A DNA stretch of 64,000 bases from Bacteroidota bacterium (GTDB lineage: Bacteria > Bacteroidota > Bacteroidia > Chitinophagales > LD1). The notes below the pieces were generated by a model. The model searched no databases. It saw nothing but the letters and a program-made list of their open reading frames with translations, and had not been told where the DNA came from. Where the stretch lies: the NCBI GenBank assembly GCA_947479455.1, contig CANJZE010000012.1, positions 49,663-113,662 on the forward strand. The letters are read 5' to 3'. This document shows positions 55,119-64,000 of the stretch, in pieces; position 1 is the first letter of the stretch; every line of letters begins with the position of its first letter. A program made the translations under genes and the position numbers.

Positions 55119-56111
55119 TTAATGAAGGTTAGAGGCGTTCCTCTTTTTACGCACCATCTTCGGGTCAAAAATTCCGCTTATATAAAGCTCTCCGCGAAAC
55201 ACCAGCGCAGTGGAGGCAGCGCTTACTTGTTTACCATCATCAAAATATTCAACAGTTCTTGTTTTTGTAGTTGGGTTAATTCTGTAAACGGTGGAAGGTG
55301 ATAAGTTCCTTGCATCTTTGTAATGCTTCAGAAATTTTAAAAAACGAAGATGGCAAGCCACTAACAAATCATCGCCATCAAAGCGCAGGTTGTCAGCTCC
55401 TCTTGCTTTTGCAATTACTTCCCGATTCAGCATTTTCCCGTCTTTAAAATCAAACTGCCAAACTTTATTCTGCATAGTAGAAGCCAAATAAACTTTGCCG
55501 TTCTTGTTAATAATGCCATTGGTGAAACAATATCTTTCTGAAGCTACCGTGCAACTTGTTCCATTCCAAAAAACTACTTGAGCTTTTCGCATTTTAAACA
55601 GCACTTCCCAAACATTGCCATGTTTCTTCGCATCGTTACTTACAAGCAAGCTACCGTCAGCAAAGCCTGTTACAGCGTTGGGTGAGGAAATTAGCGGGTC
55701 AACAATTTTATTTTGAAACACAATTTCATCTTTCAAAACCCGATAACGCAAAATGGAGTTGATATGCTTTTCGGGTTCGTGGTTCACTACCAACAAAATT
55801 AAATCGGTACCAACCTTTAGGAGATCAATGCCATGTGGATTAAAAGATAAATCGGATGGTTCGTTACTGTGCTTTAAAATTTTATTGGTTCCTGTTTCAG
55901 GATAGTAAACGTAAATTTCTCCGTAATCCTTTTCGCTTTTTCTTCTTGCACTGCATGAGAGCAACAACCGCGGTTCCTCGGTAATGCTGTCAAACACCAT
56001 GTCTTCCGGACCAATAGCCGTGGTAATAATTTCATCTTTTGTTTGAAAATTTTTAGGTAGTGCAACACAGGAAGAAATGGCGACAAGTAGTATTGGTAAA
56101 TATTTTTTCAC
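55119..56111 (-). CDS. paraoxonase/SMP-30-like beta-propeller lipoprotein
   Basis: 330 aa with a lipoprotein signal ending VAISSC (Cys15). It has six-bladed propeller features of arylesterase/paraoxonase-like proteins: IGPEDMVFDSITEEPRLLLS, HGIDLL and LVVNHEPEKH (His residues near the propeller centre), SPNAVTGFADGSLLVSND, TNGIINKNGKVYLAST and GADNLRFDGDDLLVACH. These resemble the calcium and catalytic loops of the family. It may be a lactonase or esterase at the cell surface. It is divergent from an acylase gene starting 67 bp away. Confidence 0.75.
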   Translation of the reverse strand: MKKYLPILLVAISSCVALPKNFQTKDEIITTAIGPEDMVFDSITEEPRLLLSCSARRKSEKDYGEIYVYYPETGTNKILKHSNEPSDLSFNPHGIDLLKVGTDLILLVVNHEPEKHINSILRYRVLKDEIVFQNKIVDPLISSPNAVTGFADGSLLVSNDAKKHGNVWEVLFKMRKAQVVFWNGTSCTVASERYCFTNGIINKNGKVYLASTMQNKVWQFDFKDGKMLNREVIAKARGADNLRFDGDDLLVACHLRFLKFLKHYKDARNLSPSTVYRINPTTKTRTVEYFDDGKQVSAASTALVFRGELYISGIFDPKMVRKKRNASNLH

Positions 56112-56177
56112 AGCGTCAATTTATAAGTGAATCTAAAATTGTTTCGACATTACCCATTGCATTTTTATGTTCGCCAC

Positions 56178-58253
56178 ATGAAACTCAATGTGAAAAGATT
56201 GCGACTTGTATTGGCTGTTATCTATAGTCTATCAGCTATCTGCTTGCAATCGCAAATCAATCCTGCCCACATCACTATTGCCCGCGATAGTTTTGGTGTG
56301 CCACATATTTACGGCTATACCGATGCTGATGCCGCTTACGGTTTAGCTTACGCACATTGCGAAGATGATTTCAAAAGCATTCAGCAAAATCTTTTAGCTG
56401 CAAAAGGAATGTTAGGAGAAGTAATTGGTAAAGAGGGCGTGTTGTTCGATTACGGGTTAAAGTTTTTTGACATTGACACATTGGTGGACAATAATTATGA
56501 CCAAAAACTATCGGCCGATTTTAAAAAAGTGTTAGCAGGTTACATACAGGGGGTAAATGATTATGCAGCAAAACATCCTGAAGAGGTGTTGCTAAAAAAA
56601 GCGTTGCCCTTCACCGCGAAAGAAATTATAAAGAGTTCCACACTCACGCTTACGCTTTTTGCAGGAGCTGGCATGGCTTTAAAATCAATTAAGGAAAACC
56701 ACATTGAGCTGTTACATCAACCTAATGAAGTTGGTTCTAACTCCATGGCCATTTCTCCTGCACGAACGGAGGATGATAAAGCGTGGTTGCTAATAAATTC
56801 TCATCAACCTATCGAGGGAAGATTTGCCTGGTACGAAGCACACTTGAAGAGCGATGAGGGGTTAGATGTAATGGGTGGTTTGTTTCCGGGAGGAGCTTCC
56901 ATTTTTGTTGGTAGCAATAAAAATTTAGGTTGGGCTCACACCACTAATTATCACACCTTCGGTGATATTTATAAACTGAAACATCGAGGCAATAAATATT
57001 TGTACGATGGTGAATGGAAAAAATTTGAAACCAAAACCGCTCACCTCAAAATAAAATTGGGCGAAATTAAGATAGGCATCCCAAAAAAAATTCGCAGTTG
57101 CGAATATGGCCCGGTATTTCAAACGCCTCACGGCTGGTATGCTATTCGTTTTCCCGGTGCAATGGATTGCCGTGCTATGGGGCAGTGGTATCGCATGAAC
57201 AAGTCGAGCAATTTTCATGAATTTGAAACAGCTTTAAAGATGGAAGCCATTCCACTTTTTAATATTACGTATGCCGATGTAGATGGGAATATTTTTTACC
57301 AAAGCGGATGTCAAGTACCACTACGCGATTCAAGTTTAAATTGGCATTTGCCAATCACCGCTAACACGTCTAACTTCAAATGGAATTCACTAGTACCTTA
57401 TGCCAGCAAACCTTCGGTGCTCAATCCAAGTTGCGGCTATCTATTCAGCTGTAACCAAACGCAGTATTCCGTTAGCGGAAAAGATTGCACCTGGAAGGGA
57501 AATTTTGTGGGCATTCAACAATTCAATTATAACAGAGGAGAGCGATTTGGTGAAATGCTGGGTGAGGTAAAAGGCAAGTTTTCATGGCAGGATTTTTTGA
57601 GGGTAAAATTTGATAAAAGTTATTCAAAGAACGCGAGCTACGCACAAAATTTCAAAACTGCTTTCGCACTCGATGAAAAAAAATATGCTGACATAGCCGA
57701 TGTCATCAAAAAACTAAAAGCATGGAATTGGAGTGGCGATTCGGAAAATAAAAATGCTGCAGTTGCCATGATCATGCAGGAAAAATTGCAGAAGGAATGG
57801 AAAGTGCCTTTTGCTTTTTTAATGATTAAGAAACAACCATTGCTTGAAAATGATTTAGTAAGTGCTCTTCGCTACACTAAAAAATTTATGCTGAACAAAT
57901 ATGGAACGATTGATGTAAAACTTGGAGACGTGCAGCGCATGATTCGCGGCCAAGTGAGTTTGCCTGCCAGCGGTTTGCGCGAAGTTGCACGTGCCGCTGA
58001 CCCAAAACTTTATGACAAAACAAAAGGCATTTGGCGTATTACCGGAGGTGATGGTTACATTCAAGTGAATAAATATTCAAAGAGCGGAGTAGAAATAAAT
58101 TCGGTGAATGCTTATGGATCTTCTTCACACTCAGAAAGCAAACATTACACCGACCAAATGGAAATGTTTAGCCAGGAGAAATTTAAACCAATGACTTTTG
58201 ATTGGAATGAAATTTTGAAAAATGCAGAACGCGTTTATCATCCGGGAGAATAG
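56178..58253 (+). CDS. penicillin acylase family (Ntn) hydrolase, second copy
   Basis: 691 aa from ATG 56178 (signal-like MKLNVKRLRLVLAVIYSLSA; the upstream GTG at 56127 was not used). The nucleophile is Ser187 in VGSNSMAIS. It has the alpha-chain pattern (ARDSFGVPHIYGYTDADAAYGLAYAHCEDDF, cited in part), HQPIEGRFAWYEAH, and FVGSNKNLGWAHTTNYH. It is more like the aculeacin/AHL-acylase branch than the first acylase in the window. A TATGTTCG at 56166-56173 looks like a -7 element and would make the message nearly leaderless. It may act together with the divergent paraoxonase-like lipoprotein on lactone or acyl signals. Confidence 0.88.
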   Translation: MKLNVKRLRLVLAVIYSLSAICLQSQINPAHITIARDSFGVPHIYGYTDADAAYGLAYAHCEDDFKSIQQNLLAAKGMLGEVIGKEGVLFDYGLKFFDIDTLVDNNYDQKLSADFKKVLAGYIQGVNDYAAKHPEEVLLKKALPFTAKEIIKSSTLTLTLFAGAGMALKSIKENHIELLHQPNEVGSNSMAISPARTEDDKAWLLINSHQPIEGRFAWYEAHLKSDEGLDVMGGLFPGGASIFVGSNKNLGWAHTTNYHTFGDIYKLKHRGNKYLYDGEWKKFETKTAHLKIKLGEIKIGIPKKIRSCEYGPVFQTPHGWYAIRFPGAMDCRAMGQWYRMNKSSNFHEFETALKMEAIPLFNITYADVDGNIFYQSGCQVPLRDSSLNWHLPITANTSNFKWNSLVPYASKPSVLNPSCGYLFSCNQTQYSVSGKDCTWKGNFVGIQQFNYNRGERFGEMLGEVKGKFSWQDFLRVKFDKSYSKNASYAQNFKTAFALDEKKYADIADVIKKLKAWNWSGDSENKNAAVAMIMQEKLQKEWKVPFAFLMIKKQPLLENDLVSALRYTKKFMLNKYGTIDVKLGDVQRMIRGQVSLPASGLREVARAADPKLYDKTKGIWRITGGDGYIQVNKYSKSGVEINSVNAYGSSSHSESKHYTDQMEMFSQEKFKPMTFDWNEILKNAERVYHPGE

Positions 58254-58290
58254 AAAGAGTCTTAATTATCATTAGCATATTAGCGCAATC

Positions 58291-59310
58291 ATGGCAGAAA
58301 GTTTTGAATCCATTCAATCTGATATTAAGAATCGGAAGTTCGCGCCTGTTTATTTTTTTTGTGGCGAAGAAGATTTTTTTATTGATGTGCTTACCGATTT
58401 AATAGAAGCACACGCGCTCAACGATATGGAGAAAGCGTTCAACCAAACTATTGCTTACGGTAAAGACATGAGTGCACGGCAGCTGCTTGAAACCTGCGGA
58501 CGCGTTCCGATGATGGCAGAGCGACAGTTGGTGATTATTAAAGAGGCGCAGGCACTTAGCATGAAGGACGAAGAAGAACAGCAATACCTTCGTTACATTA
58601 AAAATCCGGTGAAGAGCACCATTCTTGTTTTTGCCTGGAAGCATGGCTCACCCGATGGCAGAAAATCTTTTTCGAAAGAAATTAAAAAGGCAAGCGTTTA
58701 TTTTGAATCGAAACCACTTTACGAAAATCAAGTAGCTCCTTGGATTAAGACTTGGTTAGCTGCGCGCAAATACAAAATAGAAGAGCAAGCCGCTGAATTA
58801 TTAGTTGAATTTACCGGAAAGGATTTGAGCAAGGTTGCTAATGAGTTAGAAAAGCTAATCATCAACAAACAAGCCGGTGCTACTATTACTCTTGATGATA
58901 TCGAAACGGGAGTGGGCATCAGTAAAGACTTCAACGTGTTTGAATTGAACAATGCACTTGGCAGCAAAAACAAAACAAAGGCGTTTCAGATAGTCAATTA
59001 TTTTGTAGCTAATCCCAAGAACGGACCTTTTGTTCTAGTGCTAGGAACCTTGCATGGTTTCTTTGCAAAAGTTTATCTGGCTCACCAAAACAAAAATGCA
59101 CAAGACAAAGAACTTGCAAGCGTTTTAAAAGTGAACCCTTTTTTTGTAAAGGATTATAAAACTGCTTCGCGTAACTACAGCGAACAAAAACTCGAACATA
59201 TTTTTTATTTACTCGAAGAATATGACCTGCGTTCGAAGGGCGTGAACTCGACCAATAGCATTAAAGAAGGAGAATTGCTGAAAGAATTGGTAGCAAAAGT
59301 ATTGGCTTAA
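58291..59310 (+). CDS. holA: DNA polymerase III subunit delta
   Basis: 339 aa. HolA family pattern: FAPVYFFCGEEDFFIDVLTD (~16), the RVPMMAERQLVIIKEA segment (~69), SKVANELEKLIIN and VFELNNALGSKNKTKAFQIV. It is part of the clamp loader that places the sliding clamp on DNA. It ends with a 4-bp overlap with convergent ribF. Confidence 0.88.
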   Translation: MAESFESIQSDIKNRKFAPVYFFCGEEDFFIDVLTDLIEAHALNDMEKAFNQTIAYGKDMSARQLLETCGRVPMMAERQLVIIKEAQALSMKDEEEQQYLRYIKNPVKSTILVFAWKHGSPDGRKSFSKEIKKASVYFESKPLYENQVAPWIKTWLAARKYKIEEQAAELLVEFTGKDLSKVANELEKLIINKQAGATITLDDIETGVGISKDFNVFELNNALGSKNKTKAFQIVNYFVANPKNGPFVLVLGTLHGFFAKVYLAHQNKNAQDKELASVLKVNPFFVKDYKTASRNYSEQKLEHIFYLLEEYDLRSKGVNSTNSIKEGELLKELVAKVLA

Positions 59311-60248
59311 GATGCCGAAAGAATTTTTCTTGTCACCTGTTCATCATTTTTTATTTCGTTAATCAGGGCCTCTATCGAATCAAATTTCTTTTCATCTCGA
59401 ATAAAATCAATGAACTCCAACGTGAGCGAACTGCCATAAATGTCTTTGTCAAAATCAAGAATGTTTACTTCAATGGTTTGTTCCTTGCCTTCGAAGGTGG
59501 GATTATAGCCAATGCTTAACATACCTTTATAGCTGTTTGACAATTTAGAACTGTCAGTCACCTTCACCACATAAATTCCTGTTTTAGGAATGAGTTTGTA
59601 TTCATCATTCACCTGAATGTTTGCTGTAGGAAACCCAAGCTTTCTTCCGTTCTGCAAACCACGAACTACTGTTCCACTAAGCTTATAATTGTGACCAAGT
59701 AATTCGTTGGCAAGTTTTATTTCTCCGTGTTGAAGCGAATTACGGATTTTGCTGGAACTAATGCCGATATCGTCCAACGTTTCTTTCGAAATTTCTTCCA
59801 TCGAATAACCGTACTGCTCTTTCATTTTTTCGAGTAAATGAAAATCTCCTGCGCGGTTCTTACCGAATTTATGGTCGTAACCAATCACAATGCTTTTGGG
59901 TTGAAAATTTTTCACCAGAAAATTAGAAATATATTCTTCGGCACTTTGCTCAGAAAAGTCTCTGCTGAACGGAACAATCACCAGATTATCTACCCCATAA
60001 GTTTCGAGCAAAGAGATTTTTTCTTCAATGGTGTTGAGCAAGCGAAGCGATTTGTCTTCGGGGTTAATAACAATGCGCGGATGGGGATGAAAAGTGATAA
60101 TGATGCTTTCTCCATTATTTTTATTCGCCTGAATATTGATTCGCTCAATCAGTTTCTGATGACCTTTATGCACACCATCAAAAGTGCCTATAGTAAGCAC
60201 CGAGTTTTTAAAAGCAGGAAGACTATTTAAGTCACGAAAAACACGCAT
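59307..60248 (-). CDS. ribF: bifunctional riboflavin kinase / FAD synthetase
   Basis: 313 aa. The N-terminal FAD synthetase domain has LTIGTFDGVHKGHQKL (~18), TFHPHPR and VIGYDHKFGKNRAG. The C-terminal riboflavin kinase domain (from ~180) has GTVVRGLQNGRKLGFPTANIQ. It makes FMN then FAD, cofactors for PyrD, NDH-2 and others here. It lies at the end of the leftward run that begins with ftsX, 67 bp after truB, with a TTACAAA repeat in the gap. Confidence 0.95.
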   Translation of the reverse strand: MRVFRDLNSLPAFKNSVLTIGTFDGVHKGHQKLIERINIQANKNNGESIIITFHPHPRIVINPEDKSLRLLNTIEEKISLLETYGVDNLVIVPFSRDFSEQSAEEYISNFLVKNFQPKSIVIGYDHKFGKNRAGDFHLLEKMKEQYGYSMEEISKETLDDIGISSSKIRNSLQHGEIKLANELLGHNYKLSGTVVRGLQNGRKLGFPTANIQVNDEYKLIPKTGIYVVKVTDSSKLSNSYKGMLSIGYNPTFEGKEQTIEVNILDFDKDIYGSSLTLEFIDFIRDEKKFDSIEALINEIKNDEQVTRKILSAS

Positions 60249-60249
60249 C

Positions 60250-60285
60250 TCGAATTACAAATTATGAATTACAAATTACAAACTA
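60250..60285. repeat. ATTACAA heptamer-type repeat between truB and ribF
   Basis: AATTACAAATTATGAATTAC followed by AAATTACAAAC. These are direct ATTACAA words immediately before the ribF ATG (minus strand). Confidence 0.6.
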
Positions 60286-60315
60286 AACAGCCGTGCAAGT
60301 TTACGGTTTATTGCT

Positions 60316-61023
60316 TTACTGCTGGCTTCCGTCTTCAGGCAATTGACTTTCACTAATCATAGTTACACATTCTTCTACAGTCATGGAATTCCTCAAATCA
60401 TAGTTACCTATTTTTGTTCGACACAAAGCTTTTAAATATGCTCCGCTATTTACTGCCTTGCCAAAATCAAAAGCCAGTGAACGGATATACGTTCCTTTAC
60501 CACACAACACGCTGAATTCAACCTGAGGCAAATCAAAATTGGTCAGTTCAAATTCTTTTATCTCTACGGTTCGTGTTTTCATTTCTACATCCTTTCCTTT
60601 TCGTGCTTGCGCGTATGATGTTTTGCCGTCAATTTTTATAGCGGAATAAATCGGTGGCATCTGTTGCGTAACCCCAATAAAACTCTTCACTGCCTCGTTC
60701 AATAAATCTTCGGTGATGTGCTCTGTCGGAAAAGTTGCGTCAACTTCCATTTCCGAATCGTAAGATGGAGTAGTTGCACCTAGCAGAAAGGTTCCTGTAT
60801 ACTCTTTATCCATTCCCGTCAGTTCATCAATACGCTTTGTCATTTTACCGGTACAAATAATTAATAAGCCTGTAGCTAGAGGGTCAAGCGTACCAGCATG
60901 ACCTACTTTAATTCTATTGCCTAATTTTCGAGTAATAGCGTAGCGAAGCTTATTAACTACATCAAACGATGTCCATGTCAATGGCTTATTGATGAGAAGA
61001 ATTTCTCCACCGGCAAAATTCAT
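60316..61023 (-). CDS. truB: tRNA pseudouridine(55) synthase
   Basis: 235 aa. It makes pseudouridine 55 in tRNA. The catalytic Asp is in KVGHAGTLDPLATGLLIICTG (D46; cited in part). Further motifs are KEYTGTFLLGATTPSYDSE, QMPPIYSAIKIDGKTSYAQAR and GTYIRSLAFDFG. The C-terminal PUA-like domain is short or missing, as in many Bacteroidota. Its start overlaps the uppP end by one base. Confidence 0.95.
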   Translation of the reverse strand: MNFAGGEILLINKPLTWTSFDVVNKLRYAITRKLGNRIKVGHAGTLDPLATGLLIICTGKMTKRIDELTGMDKEYTGTFLLGATTPSYDSEMEVDATFPTEHITEDLLNEAVKSFIGVTQQMPPIYSAIKIDGKTSYAQARKGKDVEMKTRTVEIKEFELTNFDLPQVEFSVLCGKGTYIRSLAFDFGKAVNSGAYLKALCRTKIGNYDLRNSMTVEECVTMISESQLPEDGSQQ

Positions 61024-61886
61024 TACTCGGCTATTTCGAGTTTGTGACCCAGGGCGAGCATAACAAGAATAACAATGCCCACGATAATGCGGTAGTAACC
61101 GAAAAACCGTAAGCCATAGCGTGTAATAAGTCCTATGAAAAATTTAATAGCAATCATCCCTACTACGAATGAAATAACGTTTCCAATCAGCAACACATTT
61201 ACATCAGTGCCCCGGATGACATCGAAATTTTTCATCAGTTTATACAAGGCGGCCGCTGTAATAGTAGGCACTGCCAGAAAAAAAGAAAATTCAGCGGCTC
61301 GTTTAATATTTAATTTTTGCTGCAAGCCGCCAATGATAGTAGCCGCAGAGCGCGAAACTCCGGGTATCATAGCGATGCACTGATAACAACCTATCAAAAA
61401 CGCCTGAAGCCAGCTAATCTTAAATTTACGTAACACTCTTCTCGATACCTCCACTCCAAATTCATCCCGCTCTTTTAGCAATACTTTTTCATCCTCTTCA
61501 TGAATATCAGCAATCTGGTCTTGAAAAATTTTATCGGTAAAAATTAGAATAACACCACCCACCAAAAGCGAAATAGCCACGATAGTGACACTGGATAAAA
61601 GTGAATCAATAAAATCATTCAACAAAAAGCCAAGCACAGCAGCCGGAAGAAACGCTACCGCAAGTTTGAAATAGAAATCGAATGATTGGAAAAATCTGCG
61701 CCAGTATAAAAACAGCACGGAAACAATTGCCCCAAACTGAATATTTACGATGTATACATTGGTAAAAGCGCTTTTCTGCATTTTCAATGCAGCCTCTGCA
61801 AGTATCATATGCCCTGTTGAAGAAACAGGGAGAAATTCAGTTATGCCCTCTACAATAGCCAGGATAACTGCCTCGACTGTGGTCAT
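61023..61886 (-). CDS. uppP: undecaprenyl-diphosphate phosphatase
   Basis: 287 aa, about eight membrane helices. The two signature motifs of the BacA/UppP family are present: EGITEFLPVSSTGHM (~14) and PGVSRSAATIIGG (~174). It recycles the undecaprenyl carrier for cell-wall synthesis. It abuts DUF3098 and truB with 1-nt overlaps, so the run is translationally coupled. Confidence 0.96.
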   Translation of the reverse strand: MTTVEAVILAIVEGITEFLPVSSTGHMILAEAALKMQKSAFTNVYIVNIQFGAIVSVLFLYWRRFFQSFDFYFKLAVAFLPAAVLGFLLNDFIDSLLSSVTIVAISLLVGGVILIFTDKIFQDQIADIHEEDEKVLLKERDEFGVEVSRRVLRKFKISWLQAFLIGCYQCIAMIPGVSRSAATIIGGLQQKLNIKRAAEFSFFLAVPTITAAALYKLMKNFDVIRGTDVNVLLIGNVISFVVGMIAIKFFIGLITRYGLRFFGYYRIIVGIVILVMLALGHKLEIAE

Positions 61887-62188
61887 TATTCTTTAGGTCT
61901 TTTAAGTATCGCAAATATTTCAATTCCAAAACCAATCATTATAACAATTGGAGCAAGCGTAATTCTTCTAAAGCTGTAAATTTCTTCCTGCGGAAAAACA
62001 TTGCGGTCGTTTGTTGCCCCTCCGCTCATCAATGCGAAACCAATTAGAACAACCACAACACCGGCAATCATGATGATGTAATTTGTTTTGTCGAAAATGA
62101 AAGGTGTCATTGTTGCTGAAGGACTAGTTGCTTTTTGTGCCGAAACAGTAGCTTGTTTCGTTTTAGATTGAGGTTGTTGCTTAGCCAT
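61886..62188 (-). CDS. DUF3098 membrane protein
   Basis: 100 aa. A Gln/Thr/Lys-rich cytoplasmic tail (first ~28 residues) is followed by two membrane helices (YIIMIAGVVVVLIGFALMSGG and ITLAPIVIMIGFGIEIFAIL, cited in part). It has the DUF3098 pattern, commonly encoded between ftsX and uppP in Bacteroidota. Function unknown; context suggests an envelope or division role. Confidence 0.85.
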   Translation of the reverse strand: MAKQQPQSKTKQATVSAQKATSPSATMTPFIFDKTNYIIMIAGVVVVLIGFALMSGGATNDRNVFPQEEIYSFRRITLAPIVIMIGFGIEIFAILKRPKE

Positions 62189-62197
62189 AATTTCAAT

Positions 62198-63145
62198 TTA
62201 ATAAAGGTCCTCTACTTTGAGTCGCAAATAACGGAGAACAGCTGTAAGCGTGCTTAAAAACGATATCAAAATACCGAACAAGATAAGCCCCACAAACAGG
62301 ACGGCAAATGTAACCAAATCACTAAGCAAACCAAGTTCAGGAAGCGCGTAATCGAAATAGTAAAGTAGTGCGCCAACCAATAAGCTTGCCGATAGCCCAC
62401 TGATAAAACCATTCAGTAAACTTCTTCCTAAAATTGGTTTAATAATGAACCATCGTGTTGCACCAAAAAGCTGTTGCGTTTTTATAATAAACCTGTTCGA
62501 AAACATAACTAGTCGAATGGTATTAAAAATTAAAGACACAGAAAAAACTAGAAATGCTATAGCAACAATCAAGACTATCAATGTGGCACTTCGAACATTT
62601 TTGTCTAGCGACTCCAATAAATTGCCTTGTATATTTACAAGTTTCACTTCTTCAAATTTTGCCAACTCCTTTTTAATCATTTCAAAACTATCTCTGTTGG
62701 CATAGTTCTCTAACAAATTAAGATGAAATGACGCATATAGTGGATTGTAACCAAGCACATCCAAAAAATTTTCTCCCAAATCTTTTTCTAGAATTTTTGC
62801 CGCCTCGTCTTTCGAAACAAACACCGTGTTCTTGATATACCTTTTACCTTGTAACTTAGGCTGAAGTGAAACTATTTCACTGCGTTTAACATCCTCACTT
62901 AACACTAATTCTACGGTTAAGTTTTCTTTGAAATCCTTAGAAACCTTTTTGGCTTCAATACCTATTACTGCGGCCATGCCTAACACAAACAACACCAGTG
63001 TAATGCCGAAAATAGAATAGAAGTAAGAAGTTCGTTTGCTATTTGCCACCTCTGCGTTTATGAATCGTAAACTTATCTTAATCTGCTTGAGTTCACAAAA
63101 CAGTTTTACCGATTTCAAATGTTGAAAGCCGTATGATTTGTCCAC
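62198..63145 (-). CDS. ftsX: cell division protein FtsX
   Basis: 315 aa with four membrane helices (~47, ~190, ~245, ~285). The extracellular loop after helix 1 (ENLTVELVLSEDVKRSEI, VFVSKDEAAKILEKDLGENFLDVLG) and the FtsX-type core (LIFNTIRLVMFSNRFIIKTQ, QLFGATRWFIIKPI) are clear. It pairs with FtsE (52837-53529). It heads the leftward cluster ftsX-DUF3098-uppP-truB-ribF. Confidence 0.93.
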   Translation of the reverse strand: MDKSYGFQHLKSVKLFCELKQIKISLRFINAEVANSKRTSYFYSIFGITLVLFVLGMAAVIGIEAKKVSKDFKENLTVELVLSEDVKRSEIVSLQPKLQGKRYIKNTVFVSKDEAAKILEKDLGENFLDVLGYNPLYASFHLNLLENYANRDSFEMIKKELAKFEEVKLVNIQGNLLESLDKNVRSATLIVLIVAIAFLVFSVSLIFNTIRLVMFSNRFIIKTQQLFGATRWFIIKPILGRSLLNGFISGLSASLLVGALLYYFDYALPELGLLSDLVTFAVLFVGLILFGILISFLSTLTAVLRYLRLKVEDLY

Positions 63146-63225
63146 TTAAAGAACAAATGTAAAATCGAAGAGTAACGAACAACAATTGACTAAAAAAAGT
63201 AACCCCAAGAATAAACGTCATTCGG

Positions 63226-63255
63226 TTTGTTGTTTGAGGGAAAAATTTACTTTTG
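63226..63255 (+). promoter_or_regulatory. promoter of the DUF2795 gene
   Basis: TTTG at 63226-63229, 18-nt spacer, TACTTTTG at 63248-63255, with a leader of about 20 nt before ATG 63281. Confidence 0.65.
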
Positions 63256-63280
63256 CGCGCTGTAAAAAAGGCACACGCTT

Positions 63281-63502
63281 ATGTTTTGGACTTTAGAATT
63301 AGCATCATATCTCGAAGACGCGCCTTGGCCATCTACTAAAGATGAGTTGATTGATTATGGAATTCGTTCCGGTGCGCCAGTAGAAGTTATTGAGAATTTA
63401 CAAGAATTAGATGACGATGGCGAAAGCTATGAAGGCATCGAAGATATTTGGCCTGACTATCCTACCAAAGAGGATTTCTTCTTTAATGAAGATGAGCATT
63501 AA
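63281..63502 (+). CDS. DUF2795 small acidic protein
   Basis: 73 aa, strongly acidic. The pattern ELASYLEDAPWPSTKDELIDYGIRSGAP (cited in part) and VIENLQEL matches the short Bacteroidota DUF2795 proteins, which are usually this length and encoded as single genes. Function unknown. It has its own phylum-type promoter. Confidence 0.85.
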   Translation: MFWTLELASYLEDAPWPSTKDELIDYGIRSGAPVEVIENLQELDDDGESYEGIEDIWPDYPTKEDFFFNEDEH

Positions 63503-63721
63503 TTTTTACCCAAGCACAACCAGGTAAAATTCTTTTTATAATTTTTTATTGGTCTAGCTTCCTCCCTCGATTAATCTTTCGAAACACTTTTAGTCCCACC
63601 ATTTTGCTGTTCAACAGTTAGGTTGTAATTGCTGTGTTCCTGATTTAAGGAACAGCTCTACCACGGTTGTGTGATGCGAACAAACTGTCGAAAACTCGAA
63701 CTTAAAAATGAAATTAAAAAT
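63503..63721. other. gene-free gap with RNA-like dyads
   Basis: No plausible ORF. It contains CTGTTCAACAG (near 63610), then GCTGTGTTCC pairing with GGAACAGC (63632-63660) around a TGATTTAA loop. The dyads resemble a small structured RNA, but no family is recognised and no promoter is clear. Confidence 0.35.
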
Positions 63722-63755
63722 AAAAAAGCCCTCCGCAAAAAATGCGAAGGGCTTT
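63722..63755 (-). terminator. intrinsic terminator after rpoB
   Basis: Minus strand: AAAGCCCTTCGCA pairs with TGCGGAGGGCTTT (one mismatch) around a T-rich loop, then six T. It lies 42 nt after the rpoB stop. Confidence 0.85.
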
Positions 63756-63796
63756 GTATTTTAAGTCCTCCCCTTTAGGGGAGGATTTAGGAGGGG
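63752..63796 (+). repeat. GC-rich palindromic repeat, copy 8, after rpoB
   Basis: CTTTGTATTTTAAGTC followed by CTCCCCTTTAGGGGAG and GATTTAGGAGGGG. It fills the gap between the rpoB stop codon and its terminator, and is the most complete copy. Confidence 0.85.

Positions 63797-64000
<204 letters not shown>

Overview
The window is a chromosomal segment of a Bacteroidota bacterium, probably an environmental Chitinophagales- or Sphingobacteriales-like lineage. Four lines of evidence support this. Secreted proteins end in type IX secretion (T9SS) sorting tails. Families largely restricted to the phylum are present (DUF3822, DUF3098, DUF4856, a short DUF2795 protein, HTTM). Promoters follow the phylum pattern TTTG-N19-TAnnTTTG. 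The A+T bias is strong. No rRNA, tRNA, CRISPR array, transposase or phage gene was found. Gene density is high and most genes are housekeeping.

Layout. 1-6.8 kb: metallophosphoesterase, three secreted T9SS proteins, RadC, ribosomal protein S20. 6.9-12.8 kb: sucA-sucB (2-oxoglutarate dehydrogenase E1/E2) convergent with a type II topoisomerase B subunit (ParE). 13-14.1 kb: serine hydrolase. 14.2-23 kb: an iron or heme acquisition locus. Its leftward operon is DUF4856 lipoprotein, imelysin-like lipoprotein, HTTM membrane protein, TonB receptor, ABM monooxygenase and a 47-aa membrane protein. Divergent from it are a TonB receptor gene that has lost its plug region and a CDF-like transporter. Three TTTAGA-N4/5-TCTAAA palindromes sit on the two promoters. 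23-24.9 kb: cysE-cysK, preceded by a 21-codon leader ORF with four consecutive cysteine codons and then an intrinsic terminator; this looks like a cysteine-sensing attenuator. 25-31 kb: prmA and a giant secreted protein of unknown function. 31-38.5 kb: penicillin-acylase-like hydrolase, lipoprotein, rhomboid protease, NDH-2, PyrD. 38.7-44 kb: atpD-atpC, a frameshifted TPR-adenylate cyclase, a secreted propeller protein. 44-51 kb: TolC-like protein, serine dehydratase, LipB, CoaD, RsmD, DUF3822. 51-63.5 kb: thioesterase, MATE pump, FtsE, histidine kinase, paraoxonase-like lipoprotein, a second acylase, HolA, then the leftward run FtsX-DUF3098-UppP-TruB-RibF, and DUF2795. The 3' end of rpoB closes the window.

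The most unusual aspect is repetitive DNA that has entered genes. Heptanucleotide tandem repeats (TTTCGTA, GTCCGAA, GTCCGAT, ATTGATG) and GC-rich palindromes are read in frame as extra peptide inside lipB, pyrD, sucB, an acylase and the HTTM gene. A pair of inverted TTTCGTA-rich ends brackets a broken four-helix-bundle (S23-like) gene between coaD and rsmD, giving a unit of about 480 bp that looks like a mobile cassette. Similar inverted mini-elements without a gene lie upstream of ftsE and of the MATE gene.

All identifications come from reading the sequence. No database search, alignment or folding program was run.
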